A stretch of DNA of 64,000 bases from Arachis hypogaea (taxonomy: Eukaryota; Streptophyta; Magnoliopsida; Fabales; Fabaceae): NCBI RefSeq assembly GCF_003086295.3, contig NC_092051.1, positions 79,492,445-79,556,444 on the forward strand. Reading direction: 5' to 3'. Both the position numbers and the translations under genes were made by a program. Below the pieces are notes generated by a model. That model saw only the letters and a list, made by a program, of their open reading frames with translations. It did no database searches and was not told the origin of the DNA. Below are positions 53,584-63,457 of the stretch, one piece after another (position 1 is the stretch's first letter; every line of letters starts with the position of its first letter).

Positions 53584-55459
53584 TGAGTGAAGTGCATGTT
53601 CCTTTTTTGTGTAACTGTAACATAGTTCTTTTTATGCTAGTGTGTTCTAGACTGCATGCATTTTAGAACTCACACACCTTGTCTTCATTAATGTCACACT
53701 AATTCACTCACTTCATTCTAGTAATTTACCTCAGTCTAACAATGAATGCTTCCTTGCTTTTGCATTTATTTTTCTTACTATCCTGTCTCCTATTTTCATG
53801 ATGAGTTATTATAAGCTAAACATGGAAGCGGGACAAAGAACATGCAGCAACCGGTTGATCCACCAGCTGAAGGTGGCAACTCGACAAGTCGTCGTACCCC
53901 CTTATTCATCTTTGGAGGCACTGAGAATGGTGCAAATTTTTAAGTGTGGGGAAGTTGTCCGACCAGTCAGCATTTTTGACTGACAAATTTCTAATCCTGA
54001 CTCTTTTGCATTTCATTCTTAGGTGTATTAGGATTTTTAGTTGCATTTTCCTGTTTTGCATATATATACATAATAACCTTAGTCAAAATAATGAAAATTT
54101 TCAAGAATTTTATCTATTGGGCACCCCAATTGATTTGAGTAAAAATTTTTCATCGAACTTGCTTGAACTATATATTGTGGAACATGATTTTTGAGCTAAG
54201 AACACAAGCATGTGAGATTTTAGCCTAATTGTGTGGTTACATCATATAACCACTTATTTTCCTTCTTGTGTGCATTATTCTCTTTCTATGATTGTAATCT
54301 TTGATTTGTTTGATTCTTTATATCCATTATTCTATGTAGACATGCATTTATATGATTGAGGCTATTGTTTCATTAGCTCACTTACCCAAATAGCCTTACC
54401 TTTTATCTTCCATTGTTAGCCAACTTTGAGCATACGTTAAACCCCATTTGTTCTTAATTTTAGCATATTACAAGCCTTGAAGCGAAAAACAATAAATGTC
54501 CTTAATTTGGATCTTTGATTAGCTTAGGCTAAGTGAGTGTGTATCATTTAAGTGTGGGAAAACTTGGGACATTGGTTGAGAAAAAGGTGTGTTTTGTATT
54601 TTTGTTGAAAATCATGTAAGTTGGGTACATACTCATGTGTTAATTAAATGTAAAACTATATGCATTGATACATTTGTATATACTTTATTGCAAAAAGAAA
54701 AAAATGAGAAAATAAAAAGAATATATATATATATATATCAAAAAAAGAAAAAAAATAGAAAAGAAAAAGAAAAGCAATAAAAAGGGGACAAAATACCCCA
54801 AAGTGAAGTTTAATAAAATCAATGCATATGAGTTATGATCAGAAAGAAGAATGCATGAGTGTGTGAAAAAGTGAAGAATGGATACTTAGGTTTGTTTAGA
54901 ATTGTATAGGTTGTTATATAGGTTAGATGGGAAGTTTAAGCTTATCAAAGATTCAAATTTCAAGTCCACTTAACCATATGCATCCTTACCTTGACCCTAA
55001 ACCCATTACAACCTATGGAAAGTCCTCATGATAATTGTATGCATGCATGAAATTATTGTTGATTGTTAGATGAAAAACAAATCTTGGAAATCATGATTAG
55101 GGGAGAATTGAGTGAATCAACCCCATACACTTGAGTGATTAGAGCAGATACACATCCGGTGAGGGTTCGATTGCTCAATTACATGTTTTCACCATGATCA
55201 TCACTTTTCTAGCAAGTTTGTAAAACCTTTAATAACTCAATTCAATTGTGGTTTGATTTGAGTGCTATACCTTTAGCCCTTATGTGCATACATGCTTTCT
55301 TGGAAGTTAATTTGTTTTGACAAAGCAATTGCATTCATTTAGATAGTTGCATATAGATAGGTTGCATCTAGTTAGTTTACATTTTAATAATTGATGATAC
55401 TCTTTGTCTCTTTCTTGGTTTAGTGTGAGGACATGCTATTATTTAAGTGTGGGGAGATT
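53584..55459 (+). other. 3' internal region of element c, second half
   Basis: Resumes element c after the nested insertion. A 61-codon stretch at 53798-53983 (MEAGQRTCSNRLIHQLKVATRQ) is open, but I recognise nothing in it. TTTAAGTGTGGGG-type motifs occur at about 53939, 54549 and 55445, the last right before the 3' LTR. An A-rich part with an (AT)n tract (54720-54738) and poly-A runs lies at 54690-54800. Confidence 0.55.
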
Positions 55460-56531
55460 TGATGCACCACTCTTTCGTAGTACATTTTATGCTGAATTGA
55501 GGGGATTTTATCACCTTTTCTCACACTTATTCAATGAAATAGCATGGTTTTGTAATTCTTCCTTAATTTGTGCTTAAGTGTGAAAACATGCTTTTTAGGC
55601 CTTTAATTGGTTAATTTTAATTCACCTTTGATTCCACTAGATACCTTGATGTGTTTGCTAGTGTATTCAGATTGAAAAGGCTAGGAATGGATCAAGGAAG
55701 TGAAGAGAAAAGCATACAAAGTGGATAATTCATGGAAAATCAAGGATTGGGGGTGCATTCAACGATGCGTACGCGTGGAAAGCAAAAACGCCAAGCGACG
55801 CGTACGCGTGACCCATGCGTATGCGTCGCAGCTTGCACGTGACCTCATTAAAGTGAAAATAATGGGGGTGATTTCTGAGGTTCCCAGGCCCAAATCCGAC
55901 TCATTTTCTGAGCCTATTACATGCATAATTCAAGACGAGTCAAGGGGGGAGCACATAGTAGAGTTTTCATCATGCTTTAGTTAGTTTCTAGAGAGAGAAT
56001 CTCTCTCTTCTCTCTAGAATTAGGTTAGATGTAGATTAGGATTTCTTAGATCTAGGTTTAATTCATGCTTTGATTTACTTTTCCTTTACAAATTCTTGTT
56101 CCTCTACCTTTGCTTCTCTAGTTTAGTACTTCATTCCTTGTATTTGTTTACTTTGTTGTTGATGCACTCTTGTTCCTTTTATTTTCCTTTAATGCAAATT
56201 ATGTTTGATTTCCTTTATTGTTGATTTGATTTTATTTTGCTTTCCTTTTATTCCTTCCAAGTGTTTGATTAAATGCTTGGAATGATGTTAGAGTAGATTT
56301 TTGTGTTCTTGGCTTGGGATGGTAACTAAGGTAAAGTTGAGTTGCTAATGTCCAAGTGTTGATAATTGGTGTCCATTGACTCTAGCGTCCACTAAGTTAA
56401 TTAGTGAGGTGGCTAGGACATATGGATTAGGATTGGTGTAGCTCATTTGACTTTCCTTCACTTGTTAGATGATGACTTAATGAGATTGATCCTTACAATT
56501 GTCATGTTGTGGTTAATGACAAGGATAAAGA
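55460..56531 (+). repeat. 3' LTR of element c, left part
   Basis: Matches 24689-25801 of the 5' LTR with small deletions. The terminal palindrome is weakened (ATGCACCAC-6nt-GTAGTACAT). ACGCGTACGCGT motifs are at 55763-55830. The LTR is broken after GGATAAAGA and resumes at 61745. Confidence 0.88.
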
Positions 56532-56956
56532 GGAAGGGAGATCACACTCCAATGAAAGTCAAATGAGGGAGATCACACTCCAATGAAACAGAGAGTTGCA
56601 AAGAGGAAGGGTTCATTGAACCACAAATTCAGGAAGCTTTTGATGAACAGGATACTCCAACTGTCCAACAACAACCAAGTTCTGAGATCAAGGATGTGAA
56701 GGCAGTAGAAACAAGCACCAAAATGAGGATTGTGACCGAGAAACAAAGGACCATATCCATGAAGAAGAGAAGGTCGAAGAACAATCCAACTCCTGAGCCA
56801 ACAAGCAAGTTCACTCAAGCCAATCACAAGGGAAAGCTTGCTGGAAAGAGGCATTCACAACAAGGGGCACTAACTAGATCCTTTATCCACTTGAAGTCAT
56901 TCCTCTTAACAAACTGGAGGAAGAGGAAGAAAGTCAGGAACAGCATGTCAAGCTAA
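56532..56956 (+). pseudogene. C-terminal end of Gag-linker-like accessory protein
   Basis: Open in one frame from near the breakpoint to the stop at 56956. A 31-bp tandem duplication at 56536-56588 (GGGAGATCACACTCC twice) lies at the very start. The protein end is basic (MKKRRSKNNPTPEPTSK, GKLAGKRHSQQGAL) and closes with KSFLLTNWRKRKKVRNSMSS. It corresponds closely to the end of the element a protein (9869-11038), although the adjoining LTRs belong to different families. Function unknown. Confidence 0.7.
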
Positions 56957-56975
56957 TGACAGTAAACAAGCGTTT

Positions 56976-56993
56976 GTTGGGAGGCAACCCAAC
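56976..56993 (+). promoter_or_regulatory. post-coding hairpin GTTGGG-AGGCAA-CCCAAC
   Basis: Perfect stem 19 bases after the ORF stop, preceded by AAACAAGCGTTT. Confidence 0.75.
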
Positions 56994-58549
56994 CAAAGGT
57001 AGTTTTTCTTTTCTAGTTATTTCAATAAAAGAGTTAAGTAGATTTATCTGTATTGCAAGGAGCTAAGTTTGGTGTTGCACACCAAAACAATTCAAGGGTG
57101 AATGTGAGATTCTAAGTTTGGTGTTCCACCAAAAACTTCATTAAAAGCACATTTCTACCTCAGCATGACTAGTCACTAGCTCCAACCAATCAGGGAAACT
57201 ACTTAAACAATAGTTTAATTTCTAGTTCATAGTTATTTTCTTAATAAAAGCACATGAGGTTTTCTGCATATGATCCAAATTTGCTGCATATGGCAAGGAA
57301 CTAAGTTTGGTGTTCACACACCAATCTAAGTTCAGAGGCCTACAAACATACATGCATGCTAACCAATTCTCAAAGTGCTTGGGGAACAAGCAACTTCTAA
57401 TAGCTTTGCAGGAAGACAATCAATCTCATGGAAGGAATATACATCATCATCAAAGAGAACACCAAGGCTAGGAAGGATGATGAACAACAAAGAAGATGCT
57501 AAAAGGTTGTATTATCACTTAATTGCTTGTACTTTGAATTGCTGATATTGGAAGTTTGCATGCACCCCTGCTTTAAGTTTGAGTCATTGCAGTTTTTGTT
57601 TGTCTGTTTGTTTAATTTCCAAATAAGTGATAGTCTAAGTGTCTGGATAAACTTCACTTGCTTAAATGTATGCTTGCCATGCTTGTTCTGTTTCCAAAAA
57701 TAAAAGAAAAGTTTGAACAAAAGTAACTCAATTCCATTTAGTAAGAAATCAAATAAGATTAAGTGGTGGTATGCATGTTTGATTGAATAGTCAGCTCACT
57801 AAGAAATAAAGTTAGAATTGTCACTTTTAGTGGAATTTAGGATGCTGTCTATGGATCTTGATGAATAAATGTCTTTGGCCATGAAAAAGAAAGAAGAAGA
57901 AGAAGAAAAAGCCACTGAAAAAGGGCAACCAAAAAGCAAAAAAATTGAGAAAATAAGCTAGGCACCAATGGTTTGAACTTCTGAGACAAATGCCTGTGGT
58001 GTTTATGTATTAAGGATATGCTTGGATGAATAGGTTCTGAGGAGTGTTTCAACACTTGGTAACTTGGGTTAACTAACCCGGGATTATCAACCAAAAGTCC
58101 ATTATCAAGAGCAACCTAAATACAAAACATTTAGTACACAAAGAGGTGCTGGGTACCAATGTCTCAAGAAGAAATGTGAACTAAAATGCCTGTAGTGGAT
58201 ATGTGTAGTGCATTGATAAGAAAAAGAAAATGCCAAAGGCTTGTGCAACACATGACACTGAGCAACAAGGAGCAAATAAGCTCAAAGAAAAAGAAAAACA
58301 AAGAAAAGAAACTTGCCAAGGATATGTGAATAACAAGAGGCCATAGCAGTGTTTTAGTGGAAACATAAAAAGTGACATTCTTACCTAAGAAACAATAAAG
58401 TGATGCTGCAACAACTTTCTGCATGAACACACCATTAATCAATGTCAATTACTTACTGATATGGCTAATGAATTTACTTTCTGTTTCATTCTTTCTTCTC
58501 AATAATTCAGAACTTGCTTGGGGACAAGCAAGGATTAAGTTTGGTGTTG
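56994..58549 (+). other. 3' region of the truncated element
   Basis: No gene. TAAGTTTGGTGTT copies at about 57064, 57116 and 57302, two of them followed by CACACCA. The layout is the same as 49690-51296. Minus-strand ORFs here are short and lack coding character. Confidence 0.6.
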
Positions 58550-59372
58550 TGATGCCAAGGCATCTTAGGATAGTTTCACTAGCCTTTTTCTTTTATTTTT
58601 AGTTATTTTATGCATTTTCTTGAGCCTTAAGTAATCATTTGGGCCAAATAGTCATGCTTGTCTTAAATCATTCAACATGAAGATTTTGATGCAAATTCCA
58701 TGAGTTTTTAGTTATATTACTTGAATGCTATGAATGGAAGATTTCTCATGAAATTTTGCAAGACTTTGATGCAATTGTTTGGATGATTTCAGGGAAGAAG
58801 AGGCTAGGCAAGGAAGCAACAAAATCAATAAAGGAAGCTTGAATATCACATGTGGAGTTTAAGTTCCAGTTTAAGCTTAAACTGGAACTTAAACTACCAA
58901 GCCATATAATGCTGGAATTGAAGTTTAACCTCCAGTTTAACCTTAAACTGGAGGTTAAACGCCAGAAGTGAGAATCTCACCAGGGGAGCATTTCCACGTT
59001 TAACCTCCAGTTTAACCTTAAACTGGAGGTTAAACGCCAGAAGTAAGAAAGGCACCAGGAGCATTCCACGTTTAAGCTCCAGTTTAACCTTAAACTGGAG
59101 CTTAAACGTGTTCGACTATTTTTCTCCTCCAGGGTTGCTTTCTCATTTCCACGTTTAAGCTTCAGTTTAACCTTAAACTGAAGCTTAAACGTGCTCGAGC
59201 TTGTGCCTCCAGGGAGTGCCAGCGTTTAAGCTCCAGTTTAAGCTTAAACTGGAGCTTAAACGTGTTATATGGAACAGCTTGACCATGCCTTCTTCAAACA
59301 TAAATAACTTGAGCTACAAAACTCCAAATGAGGTGATTCAAAATGCATTGGAAAGAAGACATTTAGAGCTTT
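58550..59372 (+). repeat. LTR of the truncated element, left 823 bp, plus orientation
   Basis: Starts TGATGCCAAGGCATC and holds six palindrome units at 58857-59262, followed by the shared core block (GAGCTACAAAACTCC, GCATTGGAAAGAAGACAT). It breaks off after AGAGCTTT, where an oppositely oriented LTR of the same family begins. Confidence 0.88.
58857..59262 (+). repeat. Palindrome array, 6 units, arms GTTTAAGCTCCAGTTTAA type
   Basis: Each unit has about 18-nt arms around a 2-nt centre (CC on this strand, or none). Units start near 58859, 58921, 58997, 59070, 59153 and 59223. The 5 bases after GTTTAA vary (GCTCC, GCTTC, CCTCC, GTTCC), and the opposite arm varies to match. Confidence 0.92.
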
Positions 59373-59379
59373 AGGAAAT

Positions 59380-61744
59380 TGCACGATCGGCAAAATTTCT
59401 TCCGGCAAGTGCACCGGTTATCGTCAAGTAAAAACTCACAATAGAGTGAGGTCGAATCCCACAAGGATTGGTTGAGTGAGCAATTCGGATTAGAAGTGTG
59501 TTCTAGTTGAGCGGAATCAAGATTTAGATGAGAATTGCGGAATGTAAAATTGGCGGGAAACGTAAATGACAAGAAATTTAAATGGCGGAATCTTAAATTG
59601 CATGAATTAAAGAGCAGAAGCTAAATTGCTGAAATTAAAAGGGAATGGGGGTGATTGCATGAATTGAGTTGCAGAATGTAAAGAGAAAGTGGAAATCAGA
59701 AATGGGGAATTCATTGGGTGTTAGGAGATATTGAGATCTCCGAATCAAAACATGTTTATCTCTTCCTCAACCAATGCGTTCATTGAATTTTGCTTGGCAA
59801 TCTTATATGATTGGATCCCAATCCCTTGGCTCACCAATTCTCTCTAAAAACAAACAAATTCCCAATCCCTTGGTTTAAATGTTCATAAGAAGAGATGATG
59901 CTCGATCACTGATTTTACCACACAGTTTCATGAACCACAATTTGGTAGGATTACATGTCACAATATCCATCCAAACCCCAATCCAATTCACTGTGAGAAA
60001 GCTTCTCTAGCATGAATCCTCCATTCCTTTCCCAAGGTTCCGAAGGATTCCAATTATGGGTAGTTTCTTTCCCAAGACAACTACCCAATGGAATTAGATC
60101 GAGAAGCTTTCTAACAAAATTCAAGAGAAAAGGTTGAAGAAGAAGATAAACTATTATTGATTCATTGAATTACAATAGAGCTCCCTAACCCAATGAAAGG
60201 GGGTTTAGTGAGTCATAGCTCTGAATTCAATTACAAAGATATGAAAACTAGCCAAAAATGAAAAGGTCAAAAGTCCTTCCTAACTTAAATTCTATCCTAT
60301 TTATACACTTTCTATATTGAGCTTCTGTTGTGTTTCTTGGGCTTTGAGGCTTCTCCCTGCTTTCCTTTTGCCTTGGGTTTATGATCCATAATCTTAATGA
60401 GGCTGCTGATCCAAATTCTGTAACATTCATTGAGCCAACTTTAGTGATAATCAAATAATGACACATGACTAAACAAATTGAAATTTCAGACTCATCAATC
60501 CTTCAGGCCCAATCCCATAAACCATGATATTCAATTGGGTTTCATACCAGAGTAAGTTTAAGTTAATGTTTGTGCTCAAATACTAACTTAAACTGCAATA
60601 TTTTTGGCCTAGAAACCTTTTCCAAGAGTGGCGTTTAAGTTGCAGTTTAAGCTTAAACTGCAGCTTAAACGCCAGACACTTCCAGTGATGCCTTTTGTGG
60701 AAGCACGTTTAAGCTTCAGTTTAAGGTTAAACTGAAGCTTAAACGTGGAAATGGAAGAAGGCAGCCCTGGAGGGTAACTTAGTCGAACACGTTTAAGCTT
60801 CAGTTTAAGGTTAAACTGAAGCTTAAACGTGGAGATAGGAAAGGCAGCCCTGGAGGTCGAACACGTTTAAGCTCCAGTTTAAGGTTAAACTGGAGCTTAA
60901 ACGTGGAAATAGAGAAAGCCATCTGGGAGGTCGAACACGTTTAAGCTCCAGTTTAAGGTTAAACTGGAGCTTAAACGTGGAAGCTGAGAAAGGTAGCCCT
61001 GGAGGTGTCGAACACGTTTAAGCTCCAGTTTAAGGTTAAACTGGAGCTTAAACGTGGAAATGGAGAAAGCAACCCTGGAGGAGAAAACTTGGTCGAACAC
61101 GTTTAAGCTCCAGTTTAAGGTTAAACTGGAGCTTAAACGTGGAAATGGCTCCCTGGTGCATTTCCCATTTCTGGCGTTTAACCTCCAGTTTAAGGTTAAA
61201 CTGGAGGTTAAACGTGGAAATGCTTCCTGAGTGGAATTCTCATTCTGGCGTTTAACCTCCAGTTTAAGGTTAAACTGGAGGTTAAACGTGGAAATGCTTC
61301 TTTGGTGAGACTTTCATTCTGGCGTTTAACCTCCAGTTTAAGGTTAAACTGGAGGTTAAACTTCAGTTTCAGCATTTCTTAGCCTTCATGATTCTGGCGT
61401 TTAAGCTCCAGTTTAAGCTTAAACTGGAACTTAAACTCCACATGTGATATTCAAGCTTCCTTTATTGATTTTGTTGCTTCCTTGCCTAGCCTCTTCTTTC
61501 CTGAAATCATCCAAACAATTGCATCAAAGTCTTGCAAAATTTCATGAGAATTCTTCCATTCATAGCATTCAAGTAATATAACTAAAACTCATGGAATTTG
61601 CATCAAAATCATACTGTTTGGATGGTTCATTGCTTTGTTATTCATTTAACCATTCTTGGTTACTTTAAGCTCAAGAAAATGCATAAAACAACTAAAACTA
61701 ACAGAAAAATGCTAGTGAAACTAGCCTAAGATGCCTTGGCATCA
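59380..61744 (-). repeat. Complete LTR of the same family, minus orientation
   Basis: About 2365 bp. On the minus strand it starts TGATGCCAAGGCATC (ending at 61744) and ends GATCGTGCA at 59380. Outer part is a near copy of 58550-58856 in reverse. It then has eleven palindrome units, a unique middle (59660-60620), and the family tail with TGTGGGATTCGACCTC (near 59450). No internal element sequence or target duplication accompanies it. Confidence 0.88.
60631..61440 (-). repeat. Palindrome array, 11 units
   Basis: Units start near 60633, 60707, 60790, 60864, 60938, 61014, 61100, 61175, 61250, 61323 and 61398, mostly 73-76 bp apart. Arms are 18 nt with centre GG on the plus strand. Arm variants GCTTC/GAAGC, GCTCC/GGAGC and CCTCC/GGAGG are paired within units. 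Between units run variable spacers, many with AGGCAGCCCTGGAGG. Confidence 0.93.
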
Positions 61745-61830
61745 AGAGGATTATTTGTTGGTTTAGAACTATACTTGCAACGAGAATTTATTGTGAAATT
61801 CTATACCGACACGCAATTTTCTCTTCATCA
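61745..61830 (+). repeat. 3' LTR of element c, last 86 bp
   Basis: AGAGGATTATTTGTTGG to CTCTTCATCA matches 26025-26110 of the 5' LTR and is followed by the GAAAG duplication. This proves that the 5.2-kb piece before it lies inside the element c LTR. Confidence 0.92.
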
Positions 61831-61835
61831 GAAAG

Positions 61836-63457
61836 CCTTCCTGTTTGGACGTTGAACGCCCAGCCAGTGCTCCCTGGCTGGCATTCAACGCCAAGTTTTC
61901 TACCAGGATGGGCGTTAAACGCCCAGTGAGGGCTTCCTCACTGGCGTTTAATGCCAGGCTTGCTGCCATTGTTGGCGTTGAACGCCCAGTGAAGGCTTCT
62001 TCACTGGTGTTCAATGCCTTGCTATTCTCCTCCAATTCGGCCTCAACTTCCATGGTTATGGCCTTGCACTCTTCTCTAAGATTAACCTCAATATTACTGG
62101 GAAGAGTGTCTAGAGGGATCTTAAGGATCCTCTTGCTCATTTGACCAACCTGTACCTCCATATTTCTAATGGAGGACCTTGTTTTATTAATGAAACTATG
62201 AGTAGTCTTAGTGAGGCTGGAGACTAGAGTGGCTATGTCAGATAGGCTCTGCTTAGAGGTCTCCATATTCCTTTGAGAAGATGGGAATGGTGGTCTATTA
62301 TTGAACCTATTCTGGTTCCTACCACCTTGGTTGTTATTGAAGCCTTGCTGAGGTTTTCGTTGATCCTTCCATGAAAGGTTAGGATGATTCTTCCATGAAG
62401 AGTTATAAGTGTTTTCATAGGGTTCTTCCATGTAATTCACCTCCTCCATGGTGGGTTGCTCAGGATCATAAGCTTCTTCTTCAAGAGAAGCTTCTTGAGC
62501 ACTGCCAGCTGCAGTTTGCATCCTAGTGAGATGTTGAGAGATCATGTTGACCTGTTGGGTCAAGATCTTATTCTGAGCCAGGATGACATTCAGAGTCTCA
62601 ACTTTATGAACTCCTTTCTTCTGAGAGATTCCATGGTTTACACGATTCCTCTCAGAGGTGTACATGAATTGGTTGTTTGCAACCATCTCAATGAGTTCTC
62701 TGACTTCTGCAGGTGTTTTCTTCAAGTGGAGAGATCCACCTGCAGAGTTGTCCAATGAAATTTTGGACATCTTAGACAAACCATCATAGAACACGCCTAT
62801 GATAGACCATTATGAGAGCATATCAGGAGGACATCTCCTGATTAGTTGCTTGTATCTTTCCCAAGCTTCATAGAGGGATTCACCTTCTCTTTGTCTAAAG
62901 GTTTGTACTTCCACTATAATCATGCTCATCCTTTGAGGAGGAAAGAACTTAGCTAGAAACGCATTAACTAGCTTTCTCCAAGAGTCAAGACTCTCTCTTG
63001 GTTGGGCATCCAACTAGAACTTAGCTCTGTGTCTTAATGCAAAGGGAAAGAGCATCAACTTGCAGACTTCAGGATTAACTCCATTAGTCTTTACAGTATC
63101 ACAGGTCTGTAAAAATTCTGCCAAGAACTTATGTGGATCTTCCATTAAAAGTCCATGGAATTTGTAGTTCTGCTATAGAAGAGAGACTAACTGAGGCTTA
63201 AGCTCAAAATTGTTAGCTCCAATGGCAGGTACATCAATGCTTCTGCCATAAAAGTCAGAGGTAAGCATGGTGAAGTCACCAAGGACCTTTCTAGGCTCCT
63301 CTTGTGGTTCGGCCATGTCCTTTCTTTCTTGTTCAAAACTTTCTGAAAGGTCTCTTCTGGAGTGTTGTGCTTTAGCTTATTGTAAATACCTCCTTAGAGT
63401 CTTCTCAGGTTCAGGATCAGAAGTTAAGAGGGGTTCTTTATCCCTGTTCCTAGTCAT
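61836..63457 (-). pseudogene. gag of the minus-strand FIDEL-like element, several stops
   Basis: ATG 63457 (MTRNRDKEPLLTSDPEPEKT). Stops in frame at about codon 27, then at LL*QNY (near 63173), KF*LDAQ (63014) and LS*WSI (62807). Core: ANNFELKPQLVSLL, FLQTCDTVKTNGVNPEV, LMLFPFALR, WRKLVNAFLAKFFPPQRM, GESLYEAWERYKQLIRRCPPDM, FYDGLSKMSKISLDNSAGGSL. After 62450 come WKNHPNLSWKDQ and an N/Q/R-rich nucleocapsid-like part without a classic zinc knuckle, then RNMEVQVGQM. The end (62030-61836) is a 21-22-residue peptide repeat (LALNASEEALTGR type) encoded by GGCGTTNAACGCC palindromes. The frame is cut at 61836 by element c and continues at 24683. Confidence 0.9.

Larger units (their letters stand above)
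56532..58549 (+). mobile_element. 3' part of a non-autonomous Athila-group element, 5'-truncated
   Basis: Holds the end of an accessory ORF, hairpin, 3' region and border motif (58512-58549: TTGCTTGGGGACAAGCAAGG then TTAAGTTTGGTGTTG) leading into a TGATGCCAAGG-type LTR. No 5' part exists here. It starts in the middle of the ORF at the breakpoint inside the 3' LTR of element c. Confidence 0.85.
24689..61830 (+). mobile_element. Non-autonomous element c (TSD GAAAG), 37-kb composite with nested insertions
   Basis: Outer duplications GAAAG lie at 24684-24688 and 61831-61835. Own sequence: 5' LTR, primer site, one decayed ORF, hairpin and 3' region (27776-29119 continuing at 53584-55459), and 3' LTR (55460-56531 plus 61745-61830). 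It is interrupted by the Athila-type element at 29120-53583. Its 3' LTR is disrupted by a 5.2-kb replacement. No polymerase genes of its own. Confidence 0.92.

Noticed and set aside
54589..54780. 63-codon ORF ending in K/E-rich sequence
   Set aside because: Encoded by an (AT)n and poly-A stretch of the element c 3' region; low complexity only.
60631..61440. Regular repeat-spacer layout resembling a CRISPR array
   Set aside because: Plant retroelement context, palindromes vary between units, spacers are related to each other, and no cas genes are present. It is an LTR palindrome array.
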